In this document: in pieces, positions 10,422 to 20,600 of the stretch | Layout of the letters: every line of letters starts with the position of its first letter | Numbering within the stretch: position 1 is the first letter of the stretch | Assembly: GCA_965116435.1 (NCBI GenBank) | Contig: OZ220686.1 | Span: 1,178,001 to 1,242,000, forward strand | From: VXPQ01 sp965116435 | GTDB taxonomy: Bacteria; Bacteroidota; Rhodothermia; Rhodothermales; VXPQ01 | Length of the DNA stretch: 64,000 bases | Reading direction: 5' to 3' | Program-made: the position numbers and the translations under genes | The notes under the pieces: model-generated | What the model saw: the letters and a program-made list of their open reading frames with translations, nothing else | Told to the model about the DNA's origin: nothing | The model's database searches: none

Positions 10422-10593
10422 GGCTTCGCCAGCCCAAGGGGAGGGGGTAGTGAACGGCATCAATAAAATACACAATAATGAAACGAAATTCTTTCACCAT
10501 CGCGAAATACCGGTGAATTGTGCGACGAAGAACTGCATATTCGATATTTTCCCTTTCGGTTCGCCCAAAAACTCATTTCAGGTGCGGTACGCT
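10422..10593. promoter_or_regulatory. Divergent promoter region between TonB receptor and glycosidase genes
   Basis: The 172 bp between two divergent starts are clearly more AT-rich than the flanks and must hold both promoters. On the minus strand TATTTTAT near 10460 could be a -7/-10 element for the receptor. On the plus strand TATTCGATATTTT near 10538-10555 could serve the glycosidase gene. Neither has a convincing upstream box, so exact positions are uncertain. Confidence 0.4.
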
Positions 10594-12459
10594 ATGACTT
10601 TTCCTCGACATTTTCGCGCTTCCACGAACCTGTTCGCGGCGGCCATGCTTGCCCTCGCGGCGGCGCTCTCTCCGGTCGTATCTGCGCAACCCGCGCCCAA
10701 ACACGAATTCCGGGGGGCCTGGATCGCCACGGTCATCAATCTGGACTGGCCTAACTTCCGGCGGACAAACGCAAGCGAGGCGCAAAAGGCGCAGCTCGTC
10801 AGCATGCTGGACAAGTTGCAGGCGGCGGGCGTCAACGCCGTGTTCTTTCAGGTGCGGTCCGAGGCGGACGCCATGTACGACTCGCCCTACGAACCCTGGT
10901 CCTACTGGCTTACGGGCACGCAAGGCCGCGCGCCCAGTCCATTTTACGACCCCCTCGCCTTCGCCGTAGAGGAAGCGCATAAACGGGGCATGGAGCTGCA
11001 CGCCTGGTTCAATCCCTATCGGGCCGTGCGCGGGTCGGGGTATGCGAACCATGCCTCGCACGTTTCGAAGCAACATCCCGAATGGACGCTGTCCTTTGGA
11101 AACCTGACCGTGCTGAACCCGGGAATACAGGAAGTCCGCGACTATATTGCGACCGTCATTGCAGACGTGGCGCGGCGCTACGACATCGACGGGGTGCACT
11201 TCGACGACTATTTCTACCCGTATCCGCCCAACCAGATTACTTCGCAGGACCGGCAAGACTTCGACAACGATCCGAGAGGATTTCGGAGCATCGGGGACTG
11301 GCGACGCGACAACGTGAATCTTTTCGTGGCGCAGGTGGCGGACAGCATACAGGCCATTCGTCCGTCCATAAAATTCGGCGTCAGCCCTTTCGGCATCTGG
11401 AAAAACAGGGTGCCTTCGGGCATCGTGGGGCTGGACGCGTATAACGTGGTCTACGGGGATGCCGTGGCGTGGCTGGACGCTGGCGCGATCGACTATCTGA
11501 CGCCGCAACTCTACTGGGCCTTTGGGGGTGGACAGGACTACGCCAAGCTTGCGCCCTGGTGGGCCGAACGCACCGCCGAAGCGGGGCGGCACCTGTATGT
11601 CGGGCATGGTTTGTACAAGACGGACGGGGCCACATTCAGCAACAACCTGTTTTCGCCGAGCGAAATTCCCCGGCAAGTCCGCTTCAATCGCACCCGGGAG
11701 AACATCCAGGGCAGCGTGTTCTTCCGGGCGAAAAACATCACGGCCTTTTCCTCGAAAGGCTTTGCGGACACGCTACGGACGAATTTGTACCATACCCCGG
11801 CGCTGACGCCGCCTATGGCATGGAAAAACATGACGGCCCCCGGCGCACCCAGCGAACTGACCCTGTCGCAGACCGGCGCGGACGGCGTACGGCTTTCCTG
11901 GACGGCGCCTGCCGGTTCCGCGCCCGCAGCGAAGCGGTATGCGGTGTACCGGGTGCGCTCTGCTGCCCCGCCGCCGCCCGCCTTCGCCATGGACGACCCG
12001 AACAATCTGGTCGCCGTAACCGGAGAAACGTCGTTCGTGGACGGGCACGGAATGCTTGCGGGGGACGATCCCCTGCATTATTTCGTGACAGCGGTAAGCG
12101 CGAATTCCATAGAAAGCGCCGCCAGCAATGTGGCGACCCTCGACATGGAGCCCACCGGCGCCGAAACCGAGCGACCGGATGCGTTCGAACTGGAGCAGAG
12201 TTACCCGAATCCGTTCGGGGAGGCGGTGGAAATTCGGTTTGCGCTGCATCAGCCTGCTTCTGTCACGCTCTATATATATGATGTGTTGGGGCGGGAAGTG
12301 GCGAGCCTGGCCGAGGGCGGGTGGAAGCCGGAGGGCCGCCATGCCATGCGCTGGGACGGGCGGGACGCCGCGGGCCGAGACGTCGCGCCCGGCGCCTACT
12401 ACTATGTGCTGGACGCCGGCAACCGCCGCACGGCGAAGGGAATGATTCGGGGATGGTAG
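10594..12459 (+). CDS. GHL10-type glycosyl hydrolase with FN3 and T9SS sorting domain
   Basis: A 621-residue protein. The ATG at 10594 starts a signal peptide of about 32 residues (ending VVSAQ). Residues ~37-400 match the glycosyl-hydrolase-like 10 family (DUF187, YngK type): EFRGAWIATVINLDWPNF, FFQVRSEADAMYDSPYEPWS, AWFNPYRAV and DGVHFDDYFYPYP. The TIM-barrel is predicted to act on glycans, possibly peptidoglycan-related, but specificity is not established for most members. Residues ~415-515 form an FN3-like domain. Residues ~540-621 are a T9SS type A sorting domain (SYPNPFGEAVEIRF ... VLDAGNRRTAKGMI), so the enzyme is probably exported to the cell surface. It stands alone between two TonB-receptor gene sets. 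Confidence 0.85.
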   Translation: MTFPRHFRASTNLFAAAMLALAAALSPVVSAQPAPKHEFRGAWIATVINLDWPNFRRTNASEAQKAQLVSMLDKLQAAGVNAVFFQVRSEADAMYDSPYEPWSYWLTGTQGRAPSPFYDPLAFAVEEAHKRGMELHAWFNPYRAVRGSGYANHASHVSKQHPEWTLSFGNLTVLNPGIQEVRDYIATVIADVARRYDIDGVHFDDYFYPYPPNQITSQDRQDFDNDPRGFRSIGDWRRDNVNLFVAQVADSIQAIRPSIKFGVSPFGIWKNRVPSGIVGLDAYNVVYGDAVAWLDAGAIDYLTPQLYWAFGGGQDYAKLAPWWAERTAEAGRHLYVGHGLYKTDGATFSNNLFSPSEIPRQVRFNRTRENIQGSVFFRAKNITAFSSKGFADTLRTNLYHTPALTPPMAWKNMTAPGAPSELTLSQTGADGVRLSWTAPAGSAPAAKRYAVYRVRSAAPPPPAFAMDDPNNLVAVTGETSFVDGHGMLAGDDPLHYFVTAVSANSIESAASNVATLDMEPTGAETERPDAFELEQSYPNPFGEAVEIRFALHQPASVTLYIYDVLGREVASLAEGGWKPEGRHAMRWDGRDAAGRDVAPGAYYYVLDAGNRRTAKGMIRGW

Positions 12460-12482
12460 GGGTGAAAAATCTCATCGACCGC

Positions 12483-12511
12483 TTGACAATTGAAATCCGA
12501 AGAGGTATGGT
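12483..12511 (+). promoter_or_regulatory. Sigma70-like promoter upstream of FG-GAP gene
   Basis: TTGACA at 12483-12488, a 17-bp spacer and TATGGT at 12506-12511 form a good vegetative-type promoter just after the glycosidase stop codon. It would drive the FG-GAP gene at 12792 with a leader of about 275 nt. Prediction from sequence only. Confidence 0.45.
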
Positions 12512-12791
12512 ACATACTTATGTGGAAAACCCCGCGCGCGCAGAGGATCGTACATCCGGCAATCTATACGATATCGTGGTGTAGCAATCCTTGGTAGAAA
12601 CCCTTGATAGAAATCCTTGGGGGCGCCTGAGCAGTTTGCCGGAACGAACGGCGACAAGATCGGGCAGGCCTGCCCGGAACCCGACATAGGGTCCTTGCGT
12701 TGCGTACATGCAGGCACCCTGCTTGCGGATGCGCTATAGACCCGCTTCGACAAAAAGAGCCTCCTCAGCCTCTAAACAACGCCAAAATACC
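12512..12791 (+). other. Long untranslated leader with 13-bp repeats and a perfect palindrome
   Basis: No open frame of note fills this stretch. It contains three 13-bp direct repeats at 12589, 12602 and 12615 (CCTTGGTAGAAAC, CCTTGATAGAAAT, then a diverged CCTTGGGGGCGCC) and a perfect 16-bp palindrome CGGGCAGGCCTGCCCG at 12661-12676. I do not recognise a known riboswitch. The layout suggests a structured leader or protein-binding sites controlling the downstream surface-protein gene. Confidence 0.4.
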
Positions 12792-14711
12792 ATGCAATTT
12801 GTTACTGCTTCCCGTTACCTCTCGTTGCTTTCCGCCCTCGTCCTGCTCGCAATAGGCGCCGAGACGGCTTCGGCGCAAACCCTGGAATACTCCTTCTCGC
12901 CGGATCATGACACCGACATGAACGCCCCGTTTGCGACGGGCATTCAGAACGGCGCCCGTGGAATTTCCGGGCCATATGACCTGGACGGCGACGGCAACAT
13001 GGAAATCCTGGTGGCGCAACACACGGCTGGGGGAAGGGTGCATGTCATCGAGAATCAGGGAGAGGATATGTGGGAGCATGTCTACTCAACGCCAGTCATA
13101 GACCCCTCCACCTCCAACCTGAACGCAAGATACGCTGTAGGCGCAGACCTGGACGGAGACGGTAACGGGGAAATCGTCTATGTGGCCGGAAACGGGTACG
13201 CCACCGACAACGCCATTCTGACCGTAGGCGTATATGTGTGGGAATACGACGAACAAGGTTCTGATAATTACGGCGACTTTCCGGCAATCGTAATCGATTT
13301 CTACACCCGCGACGACGGCCTGCAACCAACCACTACGAGAGCCGAAAACATAGTGGCTCTCGACATTGACGGCGACAACCAGCAGGAATTGCTTATCCCG
13401 GCAAATAGCGCCTCAAACCCACACGACGTATTTTATGTGCTATCTCTGATGGGCGATATCGAAACAGGACAGGCTGAAAACACATTTACTGACTTTAACA
13501 TTGAGCATAGAGTGAACGCTCGCAACGACGAGAACGATGAGTATGAATTGGGAGGCGGAAGCCCCGTCGCAATGCTTGCCGGCGACATGAACGGAGACGG
13601 CATGATGGATATCTCGTACCATTCATGGAACAGTTTCAACTTCTTCAACGGAACGGTCACAGGACCAAACACGGTAACTCTACCGGACAATGCTGGCACG
13701 AATACCTTCCTGCAAGCAACCGCGGGAATCGGCGACCATGCCGCTATTTTTAGCGGAGCTATAGGCGATATTGACGGCGACGGAAACGACGAAGCGTTCT
13801 ATCCGAGTTGGCAAACCAAGCATGTCGCCGTGATGGATTACGACGATAACCAGAGCATATTTTCTATTACGACGGCCGAGTTCGTAACCGGCGTAATCAA
13901 GGATGCCGGCGGGGGCGGCGCCGCGATCGGCGATCTGGATCAGGACGGCAACATGGACGTGCTGATAGGCGGCCTGGAATACACCGCAGAAAGTTTCATG
14001 GGGCAGGAGCCGTCCCAATTCCTGCAAGTTGCGGAATACAAGGGCGGCGACCCAACCAGTTCCAGCAGCTATGTATTGACACATGTCGATACGAGCGACG
14101 ACATCGATTCCACCGGATTCAACCGCGTTTACCGCGATTCGCTGGGAGATATGAGTATGTACCATGAGTTGGCCGGAGGCGCAGTTTTCCCTTCCGGCGT
14201 AGTCTTTCTTGGAGATCCGGACGACGACGGCTTCAACGAGGTTGCCCTGTCCTTCCAGGGAATAGACGACAGCCTGCAGGTAATCGATGAAGTATTTAAT
14301 CCCAATGCAAACCTGTTCGAGCGCACCGTGCGGGAAACCGTCCCTGCTCCTGTCCGCGCCTTCGTCCGCATCTACGAATTCGACAAAGACTTCGTTGTCT
14401 CTTCGGAAGGGGATCCTGCTACCCTCCCCACCGGATTCGAACTGCACGAGAATTATCCGAATCCGTTTAATCCGAGCACCACGATCGGATACACGATTCC
14501 GTCCGAGACAAGCGTAACCGTGCGCGTGTACGACATCACCGGACGCGTCGTGCGAACGCTCGTCCATGGACAGTCGCATGCCCCGGGCGTCTATGAAGTT
14601 ACCTGGGACGGCGCCGGCGACGGGGGCCAGACCTTGGCCAGCGGAACGTACTTCTATAGCCTGGAATACCTCGGGCGCCGCGACGTTAAGGCCATGATCC
14701 TCCTTAAGTAG
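12792..14711 (+). CDS. Secreted FG-GAP/VCBS repeat protein with T9SS sorting domain
   Basis: A 639-residue protein from the ATG at 12792; this start gives a 29-residue signal peptide ending ASAQ. The body is a series of FG-GAP/VCBS motifs with EF-hand-like loops: DLDGDGNMEIL, DLDGDGNGEIV, DIDGDNQQELL, DMNGDGMMDIS, DIDGDGNDEAF, DLDQDGNMDVL and DPDDDGFNEVA. Such repeats build calcium-binding beta-propellers on the cell surface. The last ~85 residues are a T9SS type A sorting domain (NYPNPFNPSTTIGYTI ... ASGTYFYSLEYLGRRD ... MILLK). It stands directly upstream of a TonB receptor gene but is separated from it by a strong hairpin. It resembles the truncated gene at 1-2460. Confidence 0.88.
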   Translation: MQFVTASRYLSLLSALVLLAIGAETASAQTLEYSFSPDHDTDMNAPFATGIQNGARGISGPYDLDGDGNMEILVAQHTAGGRVHVIENQGEDMWEHVYSTPVIDPSTSNLNARYAVGADLDGDGNGEIVYVAGNGYATDNAILTVGVYVWEYDEQGSDNYGDFPAIVIDFYTRDDGLQPTTTRAENIVALDIDGDNQQELLIPANSASNPHDVFYVLSLMGDIETGQAENTFTDFNIEHRVNARNDENDEYELGGGSPVAMLAGDMNGDGMMDISYHSWNSFNFFNGTVTGPNTVTLPDNAGTNTFLQATAGIGDHAAIFSGAIGDIDGDGNDEAFYPSWQTKHVAVMDYDDNQSIFSITTAEFVTGVIKDAGGGGAAIGDLDQDGNMDVLIGGLEYTAESFMGQEPSQFLQVAEYKGGDPTSSSSYVLTHVDTSDDIDSTGFNRVYRDSLGDMSMYHELAGGAVFPSGVVFLGDPDDDGFNEVALSFQGIDDSLQVIDEVFNPNANLFERTVRETVPAPVRAFVRIYEFDKDFVVSSEGDPATLPTGFELHENYPNPFNPSTTIGYTIPSETSVTVRVYDITGRVVRTLVHGQSHAPGVYEVTWDGAGDGGQTLASGTYFYSLEYLGRRDVKAMILLK

Positions 14712-14726
14712 GGTAAGTACCCCAAC

Positions 14727-14768
14727 GTTGGCGCCTGCCGGTCGGTTATCCGGTCGGCAGGCGCCAAC
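14727..14768 (+). terminator. Perfect 14-bp stem hairpin after FG-GAP gene
   Basis: GTTGGCGCCTGCCG at 14727-14740 and CGGCAGGCGCCAAC at 14755-14768 pair perfectly around a 14-nt loop, 15 bp past the stop codon. The downstream tract is pyrimidine-rich (CTCCTTCTCTC) but not a T run, so it may terminate, attenuate or stabilise the mRNA end. It ends 25 bp before the TonB receptor start. Confidence 0.6.
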
Positions 14769-14793
14769 GCTCCTTCTCTCCCACACAGAAGTC

Positions 14794-17610
14794 ATGCGCA
14801 AGACGATCGGCTTCACCCTTCTTTGCGCCGCGCTGTTTCTTGCGGTTCCTGCGTTCGGGCAGGGGAAGATCGCCGGGCGCGTGACGGACGCCGCCACGGG
14901 CGGGCCGCTCATCGGCGTAAACGCCGTCATTGAGGGCACGACGCAGGGCGCCACGACGAACGCCGACGGCGAGTACGTCATCCTGAACGTGCGGCCCGGC
15001 GAGTATGCGCTGGCCTTCACCTACATCGGGTTTGCGCGGCAAGTGGTCCAGGAAGTGCAGGTCTCCTCGGACCACACCACCCGCATCGACGTAGAGATGG
15101 CAGAGGAAACGATCGAGGGAGAAGAAATCGTGGTCGTGGCGGACCGGCCCCTCATCCGCAAGGACCTGACCTCCTCCAGCAAAACGACCGTCGCCGAGGA
15201 AATAGAGCAACTGCCCATCGAAGGCTTCTTCGGGGTGCTGGCCACGCAGGCGGGCGTTACGCAAGGGCCCGGGGGCGCCTTCCACATCCGGGGAGGCCGC
15301 TCCAACGAGATCGCCTACCTCGTGGACGGCATGTCCGTGGGGAACCCCTTCAACACGAACGGCCTCGCCACCGAAGTGGCCGCGGACGCCATCCAGGAAA
15401 TGACGGTGATTTCGGGGGCCTTCAACGCCGAGTACGGCAAGGCCATGTCGGGGATCGTAAACCTGGTCACCAAGGAGGGCGGAAGTTCTTTCGAGGGCTC
15501 CGTCAGCGCCTACGGCGGGGATACGTTCACCGGCGACAGGGCCGCGTACGGCGCGCCCGACGGAAACGACCTGAACGTATACGTGCTGGAAGGCTCCCTG
15601 AGCGGCCCGCTGCTTTCGGACAAACTGCGCTTCTTCGTTTCCGGGCGGCGGGACGTGGACCAGGGCCACATCTACGGATGGCGGCGCTTCCTGCCCTCCG
15701 ACTCGGCGAATTTCAATGCAGACCTGGACCGCCTCGCCGCCATCCAGGAATACCTCCCCGACTACGAAGGCCCCAACTGGTACTACGAAATGCACGGGCG
15801 CCCGTGGTGGGAATACGCCGCAGATTCCACGCAAGCCCTGCCGAACGAACAGGTCGCCCTGAACCCCCGGGAAAGTTTCAACATCCTCGGGAAAATCACC
15901 TTCCGGCCCTTCCGGGGCGTCAAGATCGAATACAGCCACCTGCGTGACGGCGTACGCGCCACCCCCTTCGATTTCAGTTACCGGTACAACCCGGACGGCA
16001 ACGCGCCCTACCGGGACCATAGCTGGAACCATGGCCTGCACTGGACGCATACGCTCAACGACCGGTCCTTCTACACGGCCCGCTTCTCCTACGCCAAGAA
16101 CCGCTTCCGGCAGCATCTCTACGAAAATCCGCAGGATACGCGCTATGTCGTGGACCGCGACGGCATTGGCGAAGGCAACATGATTGGCTTTCCCGGAACG
16201 AACTTCCTGTTCGCCGGGAACGAAAAATCCCACATCTACGAAGACGCCGCCTCGCTACGCGCCAAGATCGACTTTACCCGGCAATTCGGGCTGGTGCACG
16301 AAGCCATGGCGGGCGTCGATGTGGAATTCCACACGCTGGACCGGGAGAATTTCGTGGTCCTGTACGACGGCAACCGCTACCGCGCCCCCACCGTGGTGGA
16401 CATCGACAATCCTTCGCGGGACAAATACGGCTGCACGGAATTCCTGAACACAGAAGGGGCCTACGACGGCTACGATTGCGCAGAGCAAAACGCCACCCAT
16501 CTCTCCGCCTACGTGCAGGACAAACTGGAATTCACCGATTTCATCGTGAATGCGGGCGTCCGCGCCGAACATTTCATCCCCGAGGGCCGGTATATCCCGG
16601 ACCTCCTGGACCCGCAAGCCGAGCCGGCGGATGCCAGCCCCAAAACGATGGTGCTGCCCCGCATCGGCGTATCGTTCCCCATTACGGCGCGCGGCATCAT
16701 CCATTTCTCCTACGGGCACTTTGCGCAAATGCCCCGGCTGCGCAATATGTACATCAACCCGGAATTCGAATTTCCGGTGGGCAGCGCACCCACGTTCGGC
16801 AACGCCAACATGCGCCCGGAACGCACGGTGCAGTACGAAATCGGCCTGCAGCAGCAGCTTACCGAATCGCTGGCCTTCGACCTGACCGGCTACTTCAAGG
16901 ATATCCGCGACTACCTGACGCGGCGCACCATCCGCTACAGCACGATCCCGGGCGAAGACGTCTACAGCATCTACACGAACCAGAATTACGTGAACGTCAA
17001 GGGCGTCACGTTCGCCCTCACGAAACGGCGGTCGCCGGGCGGCATGCTGTCGGCGAACCTCGACTACACCTACCAGATCGCCGAGGGGGACAACGACGAC
17101 CCGAACGCGGCCTTCTTCAACTTCCTGTCCGGGCGGGAAACGGAACTGGAAATCATTCCCACGGATTTCGACCAGCGCCACATTATTTCTTCTGTAGTGA
17201 CGATCTCGAAATCGTCCAGCTGGGGGATCTCGTTCATCGGGCGGTTCGCCACGGGCTATCCGTACACGCCGCTCCTCATCGACCAGAACATCGACGACTT
17301 GCCCCGCAGCGGCCGCAAACCGACGCAATTGAAACTGGACGCCCGGATTTTCAAGACGTTCGACCTCGGCGCGTTCGACCTGCGCGCGTTCGCGAAGGCG
17401 TTCAATGTGCTGGACATTCGCAACGAGGTGTTCGTATTCAACGATACGGGGCGCGCCTCCTATTCGCTGAGCGAGGAGCTGAACCGGCACGCCACCTGGC
17501 GGCCCGGCTACGGCCTGCCCGGCATACCCACCCTGAGCGACTGGGAAAACCGACCCCAGTATTTCTCGGCTCCGCGCGAGATTCGCGTCGGCGTAACGAT
17601 AGACTTCTGA
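14794..17610 (+). CDS. TonB-dependent outer-membrane receptor
   Basis: A 938-residue protein from the ATG at 14794 (MRKTIGFTLLCAALFLAVPA, cleavage near AFGQ). Residues ~24-105 are a carboxypeptidase-regulatory-like domain (KIAGRVTDAATGGPLIGVNA ... YVILNVRPGEYALAFTYIGF). The plug follows with EEIVVVADRPLIRKDLTSSS, FHIRGGRSNEIAYLVDGM and FNAEYGKAMSGIVNLVTKEG. The barrel ends EIRVGVTIDF. It is shorter than the receptor at 7236-10421 but has the same architecture and partner types. The next gene starts 4 bp after its stop, and a PorV-like gene 1 bp after that, so the three form a tight operon. Substrate unknown; a peptide, glycan or metal-complex importer role is family inference. Confidence 0.92.
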   Translation: MRKTIGFTLLCAALFLAVPAFGQGKIAGRVTDAATGGPLIGVNAVIEGTTQGATTNADGEYVILNVRPGEYALAFTYIGFARQVVQEVQVSSDHTTRIDVEMAEETIEGEEIVVVADRPLIRKDLTSSSKTTVAEEIEQLPIEGFFGVLATQAGVTQGPGGAFHIRGGRSNEIAYLVDGMSVGNPFNTNGLATEVAADAIQEMTVISGAFNAEYGKAMSGIVNLVTKEGGSSFEGSVSAYGGDTFTGDRAAYGAPDGNDLNVYVLEGSLSGPLLSDKLRFFVSGRRDVDQGHIYGWRRFLPSDSANFNADLDRLAAIQEYLPDYEGPNWYYEMHGRPWWEYAADSTQALPNEQVALNPRESFNILGKITFRPFRGVKIEYSHLRDGVRATPFDFSYRYNPDGNAPYRDHSWNHGLHWTHTLNDRSFYTARFSYAKNRFRQHLYENPQDTRYVVDRDGIGEGNMIGFPGTNFLFAGNEKSHIYEDAASLRAKIDFTRQFGLVHEAMAGVDVEFHTLDRENFVVLYDGNRYRAPTVVDIDNPSRDKYGCTEFLNTEGAYDGYDCAEQNATHLSAYVQDKLEFTDFIVNAGVRAEHFIPEGRYIPDLLDPQAEPADASPKTMVLPRIGVSFPITARGIIHFSYGHFAQMPRLRNMYINPEFEFPVGSAPTFGNANMRPERTVQYEIGLQQQLTESLAFDLTGYFKDIRDYLTRRTIRYSTIPGEDVYSIYTNQNYVNVKGVTFALTKRRSPGGMLSANLDYTYQIAEGDNDDPNAAFFNFLSGRETELEIIPTDFDQRHIISSVVTISKSSSWGISFIGRFATGYPYTPLLIDQNIDDLPRSGRKPTQLKLDARIFKTFDLGAFDLRAFAKAFNVLDIRNEVFVFNDTGRASYSLSEELNRHATWRPGYGLPGIPTLSDWENRPQYFSAPREIRVGVTIDF

Positions 17611-17614
17611 CGCC

Positions 17615-20600
17615 ATGCCTTTCCGCACTGCCTTTTTGCAAGGTCTGATCGCCTGCCTGCTTCTTGCGCCCGCCGCGCGCGATGCGGGGGCGCAACAGGT
17701 CGAAAACCGGGACCGGGACTGGTCGTACCGGCAAGTGGGCCGCTGGATGGAGCGCATGGCGACATCCGGCTCCCCGGCAACGACGAGCGCCGAATGCCCG
17801 GATTTCACGAACCGGCGCGACGCCATCATGAACGGCAACAAGATCACGACCCAGATCACCAACTTCGGGTCCATCTCGTCGCCGGGCAACACCATTACGG
17901 ACATCGTATGGAACGGGCTGGGGTACGGATACGAGTTCGGCCCCTTCGTGGGCGCAGAAATCGTCGATCCGAACCGGGACGACCCCCAAAGCGTCCCGAA
18001 ACGCGACGAGAACGGGCAAATCGTGCGGGACGCAGCGGGCGATACGGTCTACGTCATGCATATCGTGTCCGACGGGCTGGCGTCCAACGGCGGCGAAACG
18101 TCCCCGGACGGGCGGGAACGCTGGGGCTGGCAGCCTATCCCCTGCGCCCAGCCCGTGGGCAGTTTTGAGGGGATTCAGGTGGTCAACGCCGAATCCAGAC
18201 TGATCCCCACGAGCGACGACCGCGACCGCGACCTGGACGGCAAGCCGGACCCGTGGCCGGAAGACTGGTACAACGTCAACATCGGAAACTATGTGTGGCC
18301 CGGCGCGCTCCAGCAAGGCGCCTCCAATGCGGACAAGGAAGCCCTGTATTTCATGAACGACTACGGGAACAATGAATTCGCGTACTTCCCGTTCCCCGCC
18401 GATTCCAGCCTCAAGGGCCTGGGGCTGGAGGTTGAAACGCGGCTGTACCAATGGTCCAATCCCTTGGCGGAAGACGCCATCTTCCTGGTCTACAAGATCA
18501 CGAACAAGAGCGACAAGAGCCTGGAGCGGGTCCGTTTCGGGATGTGGGGAGATCCGCACGTCGGCGGGCCGAGCGACTGGCACGACGATCTGGCCAACTT
18601 CGATACGGACCTGAACATGGTGTTCGCCTGGGACGACGACGGGCGCTCCGACGTGGCGGGGAGGCCACCGGGATATTTCGGATACAAATTCCTCGAAAGC
18701 CCTGGACGGGGCCGCGAGTGCATTGACGGGAGCGGGGCGGACGCCGCCACGTGCGAGGCGTCCGGCGGGACGTTCTTCCCCGGCGACGGCATAGACAACG
18801 ACGGGGACGGCATGCTGGACGAATCGTGGACGGACGGGCTGGACAACGACGAGGACTGGGACCCGGAGACGGACGACGTAGGCATCGACGGCGTGCCCGG
18901 CACGGGAGACGAGGGCGAAGGGGACGGCATGCCCACCGCAGGCTCCCAGTTCGACATCACCAAGCCGGGCGAGCCGAACTTTGAGTTCACGGACATCGAC
19001 GAAAGCGACATGATCGGGCTGACGTCGTTTGCGTCTCCCCCGTTCGGCGGGAACAACATCTCCAACGACGCGCGCGTGTGGAATTTCGTGGAGCCGGGCC
19101 GCTTTGACGACATTCCCACCGAGCCGGGGGACTACGTATTCATCTACGGGGCCGGAGACTTTCCGCTGCGGGCCGGGGAAACGAAGCGGTTCTCCATTGC
19201 CCTTCTCGTAGGCGAGAACCTGGAGGATCTGCGCCTGAACGCCCGCACCGTGCAGCAGATTTACGACGTGGGCTACCGGTTCGCCAAACCGCCCGAAAAA
19301 CCCATTGTGCAGGCTGTGCCCGGAGACAAAAAGGTCACGTTGTACTGGGGAACCCGCTCCGAAAGCACCATCGACCCACTCACCCGCGAGGCGGATTTCG
19401 AGGGCTATGTGATCTACCGTTCGACGGATCACGAATTCGCCGACCAGCAGACGGTCACGGATGTGAACGGCACCCGCTTCCTGTTTCGTCCGCTGACCGA
19501 CGAACGGGGCGTGGAGGCGAAGTTCGACCTCGAGAACGGCATTTCCGGCCCGTCCTCCATTCCGTTTGCGGACCGGGGCGTCGCCTACGACCTCGGGGAC
19601 GATACGGGCCTGTTCCATACCTACGTGGATTCGAACAACGTACGCAACGGCCAAACGTACTACTATGCGGTAACCGCCTACGACCGGGGCTACGGGGGCA
19701 ACGACGTGCAGGGATTCAGCGGCGGCATTCCGCCTACGGAAACCAGCAAGACCATTACGTACAACCCCACCACGGACGAATACGTCTTTGACGTAAACTC
19801 CATGTCCGTCATACCGCGTCCCCCGGCGGCGGGCTATGTGGCGCCGTCCATCCGCCTGGAACATACGCAGGGCGTGGCGACGGGCGACCTGAGGATTGCG
19901 ATCGTGGATGCGCCCGGGGTGACGGACGGCAATCCGTACCGGATCGATTTCGACGAGGTGGACGGCGAAACGGCGTACACGGTGACCAACGAAGCGGCGC
20001 GGACAATTGTTGTCACGGGCAGGCCGGGGCAATTCTCCGGGCTCGGGCACAAAAATATCGACGCGGAATCTTTTGCGTTGCGCACGGAGGATGGGCGCGC
20101 GCTGGAAGCCGAATTGGACTATGTGCTGTACCCCAAAGCCGGGTCCGTCGAAATACTGCCGGACGCACGCATCGAACCGTTCCAGCGGCTGGTCGCTACG
20201 TTCCTGTACTCCCCCATCTACCAGAGTACGCTGTTGCAAAACGAAGAGGGCAATCCGGTATTCGAGGGGCTGCACGTGTTCGTGCAGGACCGCGTGCTGG
20301 AAATCGACGAGGAGCAGACGGGGTGGGCCGAAGGCGAGGCGGACTTGCCCTTCGAGGTGCGCGTGGCCTCCGCAGGCCCGGGTCGCCGGGGGCAGCCCAG
20401 CGACTACGAAATCCGGTTCTCCGGCGAGACCGTCATGCAGGCATTCGTGACCAACCTGGACCTGCCCTTCGAAATCGTGAATCTGACCAAGGCGAACGAG
20501 CCGGTGCGGGCGTTCGTGCCGGACGCCAACCGCAACGGAGCATGGGACCTGAACGAGGCCATCATCTTTGTGGAAAGCATCGACGGGCGGGACCTGGCGA

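Noticed and set aside
8166..10466. A 766-codon open frame on the plus strand
   Set aside because: Antisense to the clear TonB receptor; low-complexity His/Arg/Gly composition and no motifs.
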